From assembly GCF_030010625.1 (NCBI RefSeq), contig NZ_JASCXN010000001.1, positions 310,001 through 374,000 on the forward strand: a stretch of DNA of 64,000 nucleotides, read 5' to 3'. A program made the translations under genes and the position numbers. The notes under the pieces are model-generated. The model had not been told where the DNA came from, searched no databases, and saw only the letters and a program-made list of their open reading frames with translations. This DNA comes from Streptomyces sp. CC208A. Lineage in GTDB: Bacteria > Actinomycetota > Actinomycetes > Streptomycetales > Streptomycetaceae. Positions 34,870 through 49,607 of the stretch are shown here, in pieces; the stretch's first letter is position 1; each line of letters opens with the position of its first letter.

Positions 34870-35226
34870 TCAGGGCAGGACCAGCCAGTCGAGGGCGAGG
34901 GCGGCCGCGAGGCCGCTCACGAGGAGCCAGGTGCCGAGGCGGGTGCGGCCGTTGCGGGACAGCTCGATGACGATGCCGCAGAGGATCATCGCGAGGCCGT
35001 ACACGCCGACGACGAGGACGGAGGTGCTGGTCGCCAGGCGGATCACCAGGACCACGCCCATCGCCACGAGCAGGACCGAGGCGGCCGCCACGCGCAGCCG
35101 TCTCGCCTGCTTGGGCGTCATGCCCTCGCCGGATTCCCGGCCCTCTTCTTCCTCCACCACCGCCTCGTCGGGCTCGTCCGTCCCGGGAGTCTCGGCGGCC
35201 GGGGTGTCCTGGTCGGAAGCGCTCAT
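34870..35226 (-). CDS. Small membrane protein with acidic N-terminus
   Basis: 118 aa. The first 35 residues are Glu/Asp-rich and probably cytoplasmic, then a basic TPKQARRLR precedes three hydrophobic helices (about 46-66, 70-89, 98-117). It resembles DUF3017-like actinobacterial proteins in size and topology, but I cannot confirm the family. It diverges from a TetR gene with 37 bp between, and a palindrome in that gap suggests TetR control. Function unknown. Confidence 0.75.
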   Translation of the reverse strand: MSASDQDTPAAETPGTDEPDEAVVEEEEGRESGEGMTPKQARRLRVAAASVLLVAMGVVLVIRLATSTSVLVVGVYGLAMILCGIVIELSRNGRTRLGTWLLVSGLAAALALDWLVLP

Positions 35227-35238
35227 GAACGAGGAGCG

Positions 35239-35253
35239 TAACGGACCCCGTTA
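35239..35253. promoter_or_regulatory. TetR-type operator overlapping the tetR -10
   Basis: TAACGG-ACC-CCGTTA, perfect palindrome in the 37-bp gap between divergent starts. A -10-like TAGGCT (35252-35257) for tetR lies over its edge, only seven bases before the ATG, so the tetR transcript is probably leaderless. Confidence 0.6.
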
Positions 35254-35263
35254 GGCTGTTCGT

Positions 35264-35983
35264 ATGACGACCGGTGTGCGGCGCAGAATGGGCGTCGAGG
35301 AGCGCAAGCAGCAGCTGATCGGGGTGGCACTCGAACTCTTCAGCCGCCGCTCCCCCGACGAGGTCTCGATCGACGAGATCGCCGCCGCGGCGGGCATCTC
35401 CCGGCCGTTGGTCTACCACTACTTCCCCGGCAAGCAGAGCCTGTACGAGGCGGCGCTGCGGCGTGCGGCGGACGAGCTGGCGGCCCGCTTCCTGGAGCCG
35501 CCGCAGGGGCCGCTGGGGGCGCGCCTCCTGCGGGTGATGGGCCGGTTCTTCGACTTCGTCGACGACCACGGGCCGGGTTTCGCGGCGCTGATGCGGGGCG
35601 GTCCTGCGGTGGGTTCGTCGACGACGAACGCGATGATCGACGAGGTGCGGCAGGCCGCGTACGAGCAGATCCTGGCCCATCTCGGGGTGGCGGAGCCCTC
35701 GCCGCGGCTCGAACTGGTGGTGCGGTCCTGGGTGTCGCTCGCGGAGTCGACGGCGCTGCTGTGGCTGGACGGGCGGCGGGTGCCGCGCGCGGAGCTGGAG
35801 CAGAAGCTGGTGCACGACTTCGCGGCCCTGACGGCGGTGAGCGCCGTCTACGACGAGCAGACGGCGAAGGTCCTGACCGCGGTCCTGGCCGAGGAGCCGG
35901 CGGACGGACCGTTCGCGGACCTGGTGGGCCGGCTCCTGGAACTGGCGCCCGCCGCCGTCGCCGTACCGGATCAGCGCTCGTAG
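35264..35983 (+). CDS. TetR-family regulator
   Basis: 239 aa. The N-terminal HTH is classical: LIGVALELFSRRSPDEVSID, then IAAAAGISRPLVYHYFPGKQ. The C-terminal ligand domain contains ALMRGGPAV and WLDGRRVPRAELEQ, a common TetR_C arrangement in Streptomyces. It diverges from the small membrane protein gene, with a palindrome between that likely serves both genes. The di-iron/reductase operon lies just beyond and might also be a target, but no matching palindrome was seen there. Ligand unknown. Confidence 0.9.
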   Translation: MTTGVRRRMGVEERKQQLIGVALELFSRRSPDEVSIDEIAAAAGISRPLVYHYFPGKQSLYEAALRRAADELAARFLEPPQGPLGARLLRVMGRFFDFVDDHGPGFAALMRGGPAVGSSTTNAMIDEVRQAAYEQILAHLGVAEPSPRLELVVRSWVSLAESTALLWLDGRRVPRAELEQKLVHDFAALTAVSAVYDEQTAKVLTAVLAEEPADGPFADLVGRLLELAPAAVAVPDQRS

Positions 35984-35994
35984 CGCTCGCAGAA

Positions 35995-36027
35995 GGGCCC
36001 CGGCCGCGCCGGTGGCGGCCGGGGCCC
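35995..36027. terminator. Shared terminator between tetR and the pullulanase gene
   Basis: GGGCCCCGGCCGC and its exact 13-bp complement around a 7-nt loop, 12 bp past the tetR stop and 22 bp past the minus-strand pullulanase stop. Confidence 0.8.
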
Positions 36028-36048
36028 GTACTGCCGGGTCCTACCGGA

Positions 36049-41445
<5,397 letters not shown>

Positions 41446-41473
41446 GGGGGCTCCCTGGAGGTACGGGAAAGGG

Positions 41474-41499
41474 AGGGCCGCCCCGGCGGGGGCGGCCCT
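41474..41499 (-). terminator. Alpha-amylase terminator
   Basis: AGGGCCGCCCC-GGCG-GGGGCGGCCCT, perfect 11-bp stem between the alpha-amylase stop and the pullulanase start. Confidence 0.8.
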
Positions 41500-41515
41500 T
41501 GCGGTGGGAAAGGCG

Positions 41516-43201
41516 TCAGTTGCGGAAGGTGTCGTTCAGGACGATCTGGCCGGAGGCGGGGACGGTCGCGGTGCGGTTGGCGCCGGACTCCCAGGTCACG
41601 TTCCCGGCCGCGTCCTTGCGGATGTACTTGTACTCGAAGGCCGTGCCGGCGGGCAGGGAGACGGCCAGCTTCCAGACGGGGTACGCGGCCGGGTCGAGCT
41701 TCAGGGCCGACGCCGGGGACCAGTTGCCGAGCTCGGGGCGGTTGCCGGTGACGTAGATGTTCTGGCCGAAGACCGTGGTGGCGGTGACGTTGAAGGAGGC
41801 GCCGGCGGTCACCGGCTGGGAGCCGCAGCTCGTGGCCCCGGTGTGCAGGGCGAGGGCGGTGTCGGCGCCGAGGGTGGCGGTGAACCGGCCGGAGGAGTCG
41901 ACCGTGACCGGGGAGTTCGACTGGACGTCGCAGTAGGTGCCGGCGGGCAGGGAGGTCTGGTAGGTGCGGGTGAGGGCGGAGGGTTCGTGGTTGATCGCCA
42001 CGTACGCCTTGGAGCCGCGGCCGAACGCGATCGCGTTGTTGCCGTTGTCCCACCAGTTGCTGACGGCCTCGCCGCGGGCGGTGTTGCGGAAGGCGACCAT
42101 GGAGGAGATCTCGCGCCAGGCGTGCTGGCACTTCCAGCCGTCGGTGTAGCAGGCGTTCACCTGGCCGCCGTTCGGCGCTCCGGCGTCCTTGTCGGTCCAC
42201 TCGTAGCCGGAGTGGACGTCCGGGGAGCCGTAGGGCCAGGCGAGCATGAAGACGGAGGCGAGGGTGTAGGCGGCGCCCGACTTGTAGGAGAGGGTGTCGC
42301 CGACGCGCTCGGTGTCGTGGTTGTCGACGAAGACGCCGGACTGGCCGGAGGGCATGTAGCCCCAGCCCTCGCCGAAGTTCTTCAGGTAGGCGAGCTTCTC
42401 GTTCTGGAGGACCCGCTTGAGGTCGCGGGCGTAGCGGAACTCCTGGACGTCGCCGGTGCCGAGGTACTCGCTCGGGGAGACGGCCTCGCCGGCGCCGTGG
42501 ATGGCCTCCTGCTTCCAGTAGACGGAAGGGTTCGTCAGCCGGGACTTGATGTTCGCGAGGTCGGCGGCCGGCATGTGCTTGACCGCGTCGACGCGGAAGC
42601 CGTCCACGCCGAGGGAGAGCAGGTCGTTCATGTACCCGGCTATCCGGCCGCGTACGTAGTCCGAGCCGGTGTCCAGGTCGGAGAGGCCGACCAGCTCGCA
42701 GTTCTGCACCTCGGAGCGGTCCTGGTAGGTGCTGATCGGCCGGCGGCAGGAGTGGAAGTCGGCGTCGGAGTAGAGGCCGGGGTACGCGTACTTGGTGTAC
42801 GTGCTGCCGCCGGTGCCCGTCCCGGAGCCCGCGGTCATGTGGTTGATGACGGTGTCGGCGACGACCTTCACCCCGGCGGCGTGGCAGGTGTCGATCATCG
42901 ACTTGAAGGCGGCGCGGTCGCCGAGCGGGCCGGCGATCTTGTAGCTGACGGGCTGGTAGGCGGTCCACCACTGCGGGCCCTGGATGCGCTCCTGGGGCGG
43001 GGAGACCTGCACGTAGCCGTACCCGGCCGGGCCGAGCTGGTCGGTGCAGGCCTTGGCCACCGAGGCGAACTTCCACTCGAACATCACCGCGGTGACGTCC
43101 TTCTCGCCAGGGGCTGCGGCCTGCGCGGCGGGGGTCCCCGTGACGGCCACAGCGGCCCCCGCCACAAGGGCGAGTGCAGCGGCCACGGTCTTTCTGGCCA
43201 T
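41516..43201 (-). CDS. Secreted alpha-amylase with CBM20 starch-binding domain
   Basis: 561 aa. ATG 43201 follows AGGAGG and starts a signal peptide ([20 protein letters not shown], cleavage near AQAAAP). The GH13 domain shows [22 protein letters not shown] (nucleophile Asp near 203), the Glu in GDVQEFRYA and [10 protein letters not shown]. It ends near 465. The last 100 residues are a CBM20 starch-binding domain ([30 protein letters not shown]). It has its own well-formed promoter and operators and is placed between the mal operon's LacI gene and the pullulanase, giving a full starch degradation unit. Confidence 0.95.
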   Translation of the reverse strand: MARKTVAAALALVAGAAVAVTGTPAAQAAAPGEKDVTAVMFEWKFASVAKACTDQLGPAGYGYVQVSPPQERIQGPQWWTAYQPVSYKIAGPLGDRAAFKSMIDTCHAAGVKVVADTVINHMTAGSGTGTGGSTYTKYAYPGLYSDADFHSCRRPISTYQDRSEVQNCELVGLSDLDTGSDYVRGRIAGYMNDLLSLGVDGFRVDAVKHMPAADLANIKSRLTNPSVYWKQEAIHGAGEAVSPSEYLGTGDVQEFRYARDLKRVLQNEKLAYLKNFGEGWGYMPSGQSGVFVDNHDTERVGDTLSYKSGAAYTLASVFMLAWPYGSPDVHSGYEWTDKDAGAPNGGQVNACYTDGWKCQHAWREISSMVAFRNTARGEAVSNWWDNGNNAIAFGRGSKAYVAINHEPSALTRTYQTSLPAGTYCDVQSNSPVTVDSSGRFTATLGADTALALHTGATSCGSQPVTAGASFNVTATTVFGQNIYVTGNRPELGNWSPASALKLDPAAYPVWKLAVSLPAGTAFEYKYIRKDAAGNVTWESGANRTATVPASGQIVLNDTFRN

Positions 43202-43235
43202 GCTTCCTCCTGTACGACGTCCCTGTCGCAAGAAG

Positions 43236-43254
43236 TTGCCGAAAGCTTCAGCAA
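43236..43254. promoter_or_regulatory. Imperfect TTGC/GCAA operator at the alpha-amylase leader
   Basis: TTGCCGAAAGCTTCAGCAA, fitting TTGCyGAAn3TTCrGCAA, lies just downstream of the -10 (43270-43275) in the transcribed leader. LacI/MalR regulators bind TTGC/GCAA dyads; repression here is inferred. Confidence 0.55.
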
Positions 43255-43269
43255 CTGTTTTCAGCCGCG

Positions 43270-43298
43270 ACGCTAGGGGCGCACAGGCGTGCGGTCAA
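43270..43298 (-). promoter_or_regulatory. Alpha-amylase promoter
   Basis: Minus strand -35 TTGACC (43298-43293), 17-nt spacer, -10 TAGCGT (43275-43270), giving a leader of about 60 nt. Close to the vegetative sigma consensus. Confidence 0.7.
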
Positions 43299-43313
43299 GA
43301 GTTCGCACAACAC

Positions 43314-43334
43314 AACGCAAAGACTTGCGCAAGG
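43314..43334. promoter_or_regulatory. Second TTGC/GCAA operator upstream of the amylase promoter
   Basis: Overlapping dyads CGCAA-AGAC-TTGCG and CTTGCGCAAG (43324-43333), about 20-35 bp upstream of the -35. It could bind the same LacI regulator as 43236-43254. Confidence 0.5.
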
Positions 43335-43336
43335 AG

Positions 43337-44383
43337 TTACAAGGCGGCCGCTGTGGAGCCCCGCACCACCAGCTCCGGCTGGAAGACGAACTCGGTGCGC
43401 TGCACCGGGCTGCCCTCGATCTCCTCCAGGAGCGCGCCGACGGCCGCCGTCGCCATGGCCTGCACGGGCTGGCGCACGGTGGTCAGCGGCGGGTCGGTGA
43501 AGGCGATCAGCGGGGAGTCGTCGAAGCCGACCACGGAGACGTCCTTCGGCACGTCGAGGCCCCGGGCGCGGGCCGCCCGGATGACGCCGAGCGCCATCAG
43601 GTCGGAGCCGCAGACGATCCCCGTACAGCCCTCGTCGAGCAGGATCTCGGCCGCCGCGTGCCCGCCCTCGACGCCGAACAGGGTGGACCGCACGAAGCGT
43701 TCGGCCTCCGCCCGCTCCACGCCCAGCGTCTCGTACAGCTCGGCGGCGAAGCCCTCCGCCTTGCGGCGCGAGGGCACGTAACGGGTGGGGCCGATGGCGA
43801 GGCCGATCCGCTCGTGGCCGAGTTCGGCGAGGTGCCGCACGGCCATCCGGGCCGCGGCCCGGTCGTCGGGGGAGACGAAGGTGGCGTCGATCCGCTCGTG
43901 GTAGCCGTTGATGAGGACGTACGGCACCCCCCGCTCGGTCAGCCGGGCGTACCGCGCCGGGTCGGCGGAGGCGTCCGCGTGCAGCCCGGAGAGGAAGACG
44001 ATGCCGGCCACCCCGCGCTCCACCAGCTGGTCGACCAGCTCGTCCTCGGTGGCGCCGCCGGGCATCTGGGTGCAGAGCACCGGCGTGTAGCCGTGCCCGG
44101 CCAGGACCTGTTCGACGACCTGCGCGAAGGCCGGGAAGATCGGGTTGGTCAGCTCGGGCACCACGAGCCCGACGAGGCCCGCGCTGCGGCGTTTGAGCCG
44201 TACGGGACGCTCGTAGCCGAGCACGTCGAGCGCCGCGAGCACCTTGTGCCGGGTCGCACCGGCCACCCCCGCCTTGCCGTTGAGGACCCGGCTGACGGTG
44301 GCCTCGCTGACCCCGGACTGGGCCGCGATGTCCGCGAGCCGCGGGGCACCGGCTCCGGTGCCCCGCGGCGGGGGGATCGTCAC
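43337..44383 (-). CDS. LacI-family regulator, paralog of MalR
   Basis: 348 aa from GTG 44383, whose GTGA overlaps the stop of the glucosidase gene: it is the last gene of the mal operon. The HTH (RLADIAAQSGVSEATVSRVL) and hinge (VLAALDVLGYERPV) are nearly the same as in malR at 49725-50750, and the ligand domain keeps the same motifs (TEDELVDQLVERGVAGIVFL; VVGFDDSPLIAFTDPPLT). It should recognise similar TTGC/GCAA operators and maltodextrins. Two such regulators at either end of one operon is unusual compared with the single malR I recall in S. coelicolor. High confidence for family. Confidence 0.93.
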   Translation of the reverse strand: MTIPPPRGTGAGAPRLADIAAQSGVSEATVSRVLNGKAGVAGATRHKVLAALDVLGYERPVRLKRRSAGLVGLVVPELTNPIFPAFAQVVEQVLAGHGYTPVLCTQMPGGATEDELVDQLVERGVAGIVFLSGLHADASADPARYARLTERGVPYVLINGYHERIDATFVSPDDRAAARMAVRHLAELGHERIGLAIGPTRYVPSRRKAEGFAAELYETLGVERAEAERFVRSTLFGVEGGHAAAEILLDEGCTGIVCGSDLMALGVIRAARARGLDVPKDVSVVGFDDSPLIAFTDPPLTTVRQPVQAMATAAVGALLEEIEGSPVQRTEFVFQPELVVRGSTAAAL

Positions 44384-46047
44384 ACCGCCCACCAGACGGT
44401 GGTGTCGGCGGGCACGACTGCTTCGTCGTCGACGATCCGGACGTCCTCGTTGGAGAGGAGATACCGGCCGGGCAGCGGGACGGAGATGGCCCGGCCGGTG
44501 GTGTTGGCGGTGCAGACGAAACCGTCGCGGCGGAAGGAGAGCACACCCTCGGGTGCCTCCAGCCACTCGACGGAGTCGCCCGCACCGAGCTCGGGACGCT
44601 CGCGGCGGACGGCGAGCGCGCTGCGGTACAGCTCCAGGGTGGAGCCGGGGTCGCCGGTCTGCGCCTCGACGCTCAGCGCACCCCAGGTGGCCGGCTGCGG
44701 CAGCCAGGAGCCGCCGTCGCCGAAGCCGTACGAGGAGCCCTCGACGGTCCACGGGATCGGCACCCGGCAGCCGTCGCGGAAGCCGTCCTGGCCGGTGGCC
44801 CGGAAGAAGGACGGGTCCTGGCGCACCTCGTCGGGCAGGTCGGTGACGTCCGGCAGGCCCAGCTCCTCGCCCTGGTACACGTAGGCGGAACCGGGCAGCG
44901 CCAGCATCAGCAGGGTCGCGGCGCGGGCCCGGCGCAGGCCGAGCTCGCGGTCGCCGGGGGTGCGCAGCTGGGTGCCGAGCCCCGCCGGGTTGGCGAAGCG
45001 GGTGGCGTGCCGGGTGACGTCGTGGTTGGAGAGCACCCAGGTGGTGGGGGCGCCGACCGGCCGCATCGCGGCGAGCGAGGCGTCGATCACGGTACGCAGC
45101 TCAGCTGCATCCCAATGGGTCCCCAGGTACTGGAAGTTGAACGCCTGGTGCATCTCGTCGGGGCGCACGTAGTTGGCGGTGCGCTCGACGGTCGGGGTCC
45201 ACGCCTCGGCGACGAGGACGCGCTCGCCGTCATACTCGGCGAGGATCTTCCGCCAGGAGCGGTAGATCTCGTGGACGCCCTCCTGGTCGAAGAAGGGCAT
45301 GACGTCGTTGCCGAGCAGCTTCAGCTGGTCGTGGGCGCCGATGTCGGGCAGGCCGGCGGCCTTGACCAGGCCGTGGGCGACGTCGACGCGGAAGCCGTCG
45401 ACGCCCATGTCGAGCCAGAAGCGCAGGATGGAGCGGAACTCGTCGCGGACGGCCGGGTGTTCCCAGTTGAAGTCCGGCTGCTCGGGGGCGAAGAGGTGCA
45501 GGTACCACTCCCCGGGAGTGCCGTCCGCCTCCTCGACCCGCGTCCAGGCGGGGCCGCCGAAGATGGACTCCCAGTCGTTGGGCGGCAGTTCGCCGTTCTC
45601 GCCCTTGCCGGGACGGAAGTGGTAGCGCTCGCGCAGCGGGGAGCCGGGGCCCTCGCGCAGCGCCCGCTGGAACCACTCGTGCTGGTCCGAGGAGTGGTTG
45701 GGGACCAGGTCCACGATGATGCGCAGGCCCAGTTCGTGGGCCTCGCGGATCAGGGCGTCGGCGTCGAGCAGCGAGCCGAACATCGGGTCGATGGCCCGGT
45801 AGTCGGCGACGTCGTACCCGGCGTCGGCCTGCGGGGAGGCGTAGAAGGGGGAGAGCCAGACGGCGTCGACGCCGAGCTCCTTGAGGTACGGCAGCCGGCT
45901 GCGGATACCCACCAGGTCGCCCATGCCGTCGCCGTTGCCGTCGGCGAAGCTGCGCGGGTAGACCTGGTAGATCACCGCGTCTCTCCACCAGCCCGTGTCG
46001 GTGCCGGTGGTCGGGGCGGCGGCGGGGGTGGCGAGGTGCTGGGTCAT
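44380..46047 (-). CDS. aglA: Intracellular GH13 alpha-glucosidase
   Basis: 555 aa, no signal peptide, so cytoplasmic. Motifs: WWRDAVIYQVYPRSFADGNG at the start, DLVPNHSSDQHEWF, GFRVDVAHGL (nucleophile Asp), LVAEAWT (Glu) and LSNHDVTRH (Asp). It belongs with oligo-alpha-glucosidases that hydrolyse imported maltodextrin. It is the fourth gene of malE-malF-malG-aglA, about 50 bp after malG, and its stop overlaps the LacI start (GTGA). ATG 46047 follows AGGGAAG. aglA is the name used for this position in Streptomyces from memory. Isomaltose activity is possible. Confidence 0.92.
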   Translation of the reverse strand: MTQHLATPAAAPTTGTDTGWWRDAVIYQVYPRSFADGNGDGMGDLVGIRSRLPYLKELGVDAVWLSPFYASPQADAGYDVADYRAIDPMFGSLLDADALIREAHELGLRIIVDLVPNHSSDQHEWFQRALREGPGSPLRERYHFRPGKGENGELPPNDWESIFGGPAWTRVEEADGTPGEWYLHLFAPEQPDFNWEHPAVRDEFRSILRFWLDMGVDGFRVDVAHGLVKAAGLPDIGAHDQLKLLGNDVMPFFDQEGVHEIYRSWRKILAEYDGERVLVAEAWTPTVERTANYVRPDEMHQAFNFQYLGTHWDAAELRTVIDASLAAMRPVGAPTTWVLSNHDVTRHATRFANPAGLGTQLRTPGDRELGLRRARAATLLMLALPGSAYVYQGEELGLPDVTDLPDEVRQDPSFFRATGQDGFRDGCRVPIPWTVEGSSYGFGDGGSWLPQPATWGALSVEAQTGDPGSTLELYRSALAVRRERPELGAGDSVEWLEAPEGVLSFRRDGFVCTANTTGRAISVPLPGRYLLSNEDVRIVDDEAVVPADTTVWWAV

Positions 46048-46097
46048 GTCTTCCCTGGGAGGTAAGGAGGGGCGTACGGGTTCGGCGCTCAGGGCCG

Positions 46098-46982
46098 TCA
46101 GCCCTTCACCGCGCCGGCGGACATACCGGTGACGAGGTGACGCTGGGCGAAGAGGAACACGAGGGCCGCGGGGATGGCGATGAGGACGGAGGCCGCCGTC
46201 ATCGGACCCCACTGGGCTCCGTACTGGTTGACGAACTTCTGCAGACCGCCGGCGAGCGTCAGGTTCTCGTCGCCGACCATGAAGGCGGAGGCGTAGGCGA
46301 CCTCGCCCCAGGCGGTGATGAAGGAGTAGAAGGCGGTCACCGCGATGCCCGGCTTGGCGAGCGGCAGGATCAGCCGCCAGAAGGTGCCGAAGGGGGTGAG
46401 CCCGTCGACGTATCCCGACTCGTCGATCTCGCGCGGGATGCCGTCGAAGAAGCCCTTCATCATCCAGGCGCAGAACGGGACGGCGATGGTCAGGTAGGTG
46501 ATGACCAGGCCGAGCGGCTGGTTGAGCAGCCCCATCGACGCCATGATGTTGTAGATCGGGACGATGAGGACGGCGACCGGGAACATCTGCGTGATGAGCA
46601 GGGTCCACATCAGGCCGCGCTTGCCGGGGAAGCGGAAGCGGCTGACCGCGTAGCCGGTGGTGGCGGAGATGAACACGCCGATGAGCGTGGTGAGTCCGGC
46701 GACGAGGAGCGAGTTCCCGAACCAGGTGAGGAACGGGGTGTCCCCCAGCAGGTTCGTGTAGTTCTCGAACGTCGGCTCCTTGAAGAAGTCCGTGGTGGTC
46801 GCGTGCTTCGCGGGCTTGAGCGAGGTCAGCAGGACCCACAGCACCGGGAAGACGGCGATCACGGAGGCGACGATCAGGGTGAGGTGCAGCGCCACCGAGG
46901 CGAGCGGCGAACGGCGGCCCCGGACCGGGGTGTTCATGGCCTGGGGGGCGCGGCGCTGGGCCGTGGGGGTCAGGGTGGTCAC
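46098..46982 (-). CDS. malG: Maltose/maltodextrin ABC permease MalG
   Basis: 294 aa, GTG 46982 overlapping the malF stop (GTGA) with AGGGAG in front; an internal ATG (residue 16) is an alternative. Six transmembrane helices (for example HLTLIVASVIAVFPVLWVLL) and the EAA loop PREIDESGYVDGLTPFGTFW, which docks on the ATPase, identify an inner-membrane permease. It works with MalF and the MalE lipoprotein. No ATPase gene is present; in Streptomyces the shared MsiK supplies ATP hydrolysis from elsewhere. Confidence 0.95.
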   Translation of the reverse strand: MTTLTPTAQRRAPQAMNTPVRGRRSPLASVALHLTLIVASVIAVFPVLWVLLTSLKPAKHATTTDFFKEPTFENYTNLLGDTPFLTWFGNSLLVAGLTTLIGVFISATTGYAVSRFRFPGKRGLMWTLLITQMFPVAVLIVPIYNIMASMGLLNQPLGLVITYLTIAVPFCAWMMKGFFDGIPREIDESGYVDGLTPFGTFWRLILPLAKPGIAVTAFYSFITAWGEVAYASAFMVGDENLTLAGGLQKFVNQYGAQWGPMTAASVLIAIPAALVFLFAQRHLVTGMSAGAVKG

Positions 46983-47992
46983 CAGACTTCTCCCTGCTTG
47001 CGGAGGACGCGCTGGTAGATCGCGGCGAAGATCATCAGGAGCACCAGGATGAGGACGCCCCACGTGGACGACTGGGCGAAGTCGCGCGGGCTGATCTCGA
47101 AGGAGAACTTGTACGCCTGGGTGACGAGGATCTGGGTGGCCTCGCCGGGTCCGCCCCGGGTGAGCAGGAAGATCACCGGGAACATGTTGAAGGTCCAGAT
47201 GGTGGAGAGGAGGACCACCGTGGTGGAGACGGACCGCAGGCCCGGCAGGGTGATGTTCCGGAACCGCTGCCAGGCGCCCGCGCCGTCCATCTCCGCGGCC
47301 TCGTAGAGCTCGCCGGGGATGGACTGGAGGCCGCCGAGGAGGGCCACCATCATGAAGGGGACGCCGAGCCAGACGTTGACGGCGATGACGGAGAACTTGG
47401 CCATCAGCGGGTCGTTCAGCCACGGGACGGCGTCCATACCGATGCCCGAGAGGATCTGGTTGAGCATGCCGCGGCGCTCGTCGTAGAGGAAGCGCCAGGC
47501 GAAGACCGAGACGAAGCCGGGGACCGCCCAGGGCAGGATGAGCAGCATCCGGTAGAAGGAGCGGCCGGCGATCTTGCGGTTGAGGATGTTGGCGAGGGTC
47601 AGGCCGAGGGCGAAGGTGATCGCCACGCAGGAGACGGTCCAGACGATCGTCCACCCGAGGCTGCCGAGGAACTGGCTGCCGGTGATGGCTTCCGTGTAGT
47701 TGTCCAGGCCGACGAACTCGTAGCTGGCCGGGATCTCGTTGACGCCGATGGTGCGCGCGACGTTGCGCTCGGTGGCGTTGGTCAGCGACAGGTAGATGCC
47801 GCGCACCAGCGGATAACCGATGATCACGGTGATCACGATCACCACCGGGGCGACCATCGCCCAGGCGTACCAGTGGGTGGCGAGAGAACGCTTCGGCGCC
47901 CGCCGCTTCGGTCCAGTCGCGCGGCGCCGGCCGCGGGCGACGCTGTCGCCCGCGGCCTTCGCCATCGACTGGCTGGGAGTGTCCACAGCCAT
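46979..47992 (-). CDS. malF: Maltose/maltodextrin ABC permease MalF
   Basis: 337 aa with a basic cytoplasmic N-terminus (RGRRRATGPKRRAPKRS) and six helices (AMVAPVVIVITVIIGYPLVR first). The EAA motif appears as YEAAEMDGAGAWQRFRNITL. It is shorter than enteric MalF because it lacks the large P2 periplasmic loop, normal for Gram-positives. It starts 19 bp after malE and its stop overlaps malG. Together they import maltodextrin for aglA. Confidence 0.95.
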   Translation of the reverse strand: MAVDTPSQSMAKAAGDSVARGRRRATGPKRRAPKRSLATHWYAWAMVAPVVIVITVIIGYPLVRGIYLSLTNATERNVARTIGVNEIPASYEFVGLDNYTEAITGSQFLGSLGWTIVWTVSCVAITFALGLTLANILNRKIAGRSFYRMLLILPWAVPGFVSVFAWRFLYDERRGMLNQILSGIGMDAVPWLNDPLMAKFSVIAVNVWLGVPFMMVALLGGLQSIPGELYEAAEMDGAGAWQRFRNITLPGLRSVSTTVVLLSTIWTFNMFPVIFLLTRGGPGEATQILVTQAYKFSFEISPRDFAQSSTWGVLILVLLMIFAAIYQRVLRKQGEVW

Positions 47993-48011
47993 CAGCCGGC
48001 CAGCCTTCCTC

Positions 48012-49289
48012 TTACTTCCAGTCCTTCAGGAGCTTGCGGTAGGCGTCACCGACGGCCTTGGCGCCGGTCTCCGGGGTGGTCTGACCGGTGAGCACCTTGG
48101 TGTACTCGACCTTGACCGGCTCGAAGAGGCTGCCGCCCTCGGGGATCCACGGGCGCTCGACGGCCTTGTCGACGACCGGCTTGAAGAACGCGATCATCTC
48201 GTTCTTGGCGACCTCCTTGTGGAGGTAAGCGGACTGGCGGGTCGGGAGGAGGCTGAGCTCCTGGGCGATCTTGGCCTGGCTCTCGGCCGAGGTCATGTAC
48301 TCGGCGAAGGCGTAGGAGGCGTCCAGGTTCTTGGAGCCCGCGTACACGGCGAGGTTGTGGCCGCCCTGCGGGGCGCCCTGACCGGCGGAGCCGGCCGGGA
48401 CCGGGGCGATGCCGAGGTTCGCCTTGTCGGCGAACTCCTTGCCGGCGTAGGTGTCGGCCACGGCCCACGGGCCGTTGATCATCATCGCGACCTTGCCGTC
48501 CTTGAAGGACGCCTGCATGTTGTCCCAGCCGTTGGTCGCGTCGGTGATCGCGGCCTTGGAGTCGACGAGGTCCTTGACGGTCTTGAAGGCCTTGACGCCG
48601 GCCTCGTTGTCGAAGGTGACCGTCTTGCTGCCGGCGTCGACCAGGTCGCCGCCCTCGCCGTAGAGGAAGGAGAGGAACCAGTACGGGTCGTCGCCGCGGA
48701 GGTACAGGCCGGTCTTGCCGGTCTTCTCCTTGATCTTGGCGGAGACGCTCTTCAGCTCGTCGATGCTCTTCGGGACCTCGACGCCGGCCTCCTTGAAGAT
48801 CTTCTTGTTGTAGAAGATGCCCATGGAGTCGATGACCTGCGGGACGGCGTAGGTCTTGCCGTTGTACTTGGTGGAGGCGGCGGCCTGCTCCAGGAAGTCG
48901 TCCTGGTCCTTCAGGGCCGCGGTGCCGTCCAGCGGGGCGAGGTAGCCGAGGTCGGCGAACTCGGGGGTCCAGGCGACCTCGGAGCGGATCACGTCGGGGG
49001 CGCCGGAGCCGGACTGCGCGGCGTTCTTGAACTTGTTCTGCGCCTCACCGAACGGCACGTTCACGTACTTGACGGTGACCTTGGGGTGCTGCTTGGTGAA
49101 GTCCTCGGCGAGCTTCTTGAAGACCTTGTCCTCGGAGCCGACCGTGGAGGTGTCCCACCACGTCACGGTGCCGGAGAGCTCGCCCGAGCCCTTCGAGCCG
49201 CCGTTGGAACCGCTGTCGCTACCGCCGCACGCCGCCAGGGTGACGCCCAGGGCCGCGACCAGCGCGGTGGCCGCTATGCCACGCCGCAT
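48012..49289 (-). CDS. malE: Maltose/maltodextrin-binding lipoprotein MalE
   Basis: 425 aa from ATG 49289 (AAGGAG in front); a longer upstream frame is rejected because it would put the signal peptide inside the protein. The lipobox LAAC (Cys21) anchors it to the membrane. The mature part has SBP family 1 features: GTVTWWDTSTVGSEDKVFKK, YAVPQVIDSMGIFYNK and PQGGHNLAVYAGSK. A Gly/Ser linker follows the Cys. It captures maltodextrin made by the amylases and delivers it to MalFG. It is the first gene of the operon; the upstream gap carries TTGC/GCAA operators. Confidence 0.95.
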   Translation of the reverse strand: MRRGIAATALVAALGVTLAACGGSDSGSNGGSKGSGELSGTVTWWDTSTVGSEDKVFKKLAEDFTKQHPKVTVKYVNVPFGEAQNKFKNAAQSGSGAPDVIRSEVAWTPEFADLGYLAPLDGTAALKDQDDFLEQAAASTKYNGKTYAVPQVIDSMGIFYNKKIFKEAGVEVPKSIDELKSVSAKIKEKTGKTGLYLRGDDPYWFLSFLYGEGGDLVDAGSKTVTFDNEAGVKAFKTVKDLVDSKAAITDATNGWDNMQASFKDGKVAMMINGPWAVADTYAGKEFADKANLGIAPVPAGSAGQGAPQGGHNLAVYAGSKNLDASYAFAEYMTSAESQAKIAQELSLLPTRQSAYLHKEVAKNEMIAFFKPVVDKAVERPWIPEGGSLFEPVKVEYTKVLTGQTTPETGAKAVGDAYRKLLKDWK

Positions 49290-49409
49290 GTGAACTCCTT
49301 CAACATGATCCCGGGGAGACGAGGGGCTGGAACCTTCCTCATTGCGACCGCTCCCTCGCGGCGCTCCGGGTTGCCAGGAACGTAACAGGGATGAAAACGC
49401 GCCGAAAGA

Positions 49410-49432
49410 CCTTGCGGGAAATTTCTGCAAGG
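49410..49432. promoter_or_regulatory. MalR-type operator near the malE promoter
   Basis: CCTTGC, 11 nt containing GGAAATTTC-like symmetry, then GCAAGG. It overlaps the region of the possible malE -35. Repression by MalR with release by maltodextrin is inferred. Confidence 0.6.
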
Positions 49433-49607
49433 CACGGCGATCGTTACATCCGCGTGTCCCGAAGGTTGCCGTCAGGCCGCTTGACAGCGGCGCGGAAGCC
49501 TCCATTCCCACCCCTTCGCCCGGAATCTCCCGTCAGAGAGGGGCAAGAAGCGGCACACCATCTCGCACGGAACCACCCCGTCCGCGACGGCGGTCCCTCG
49601 CACCCCG

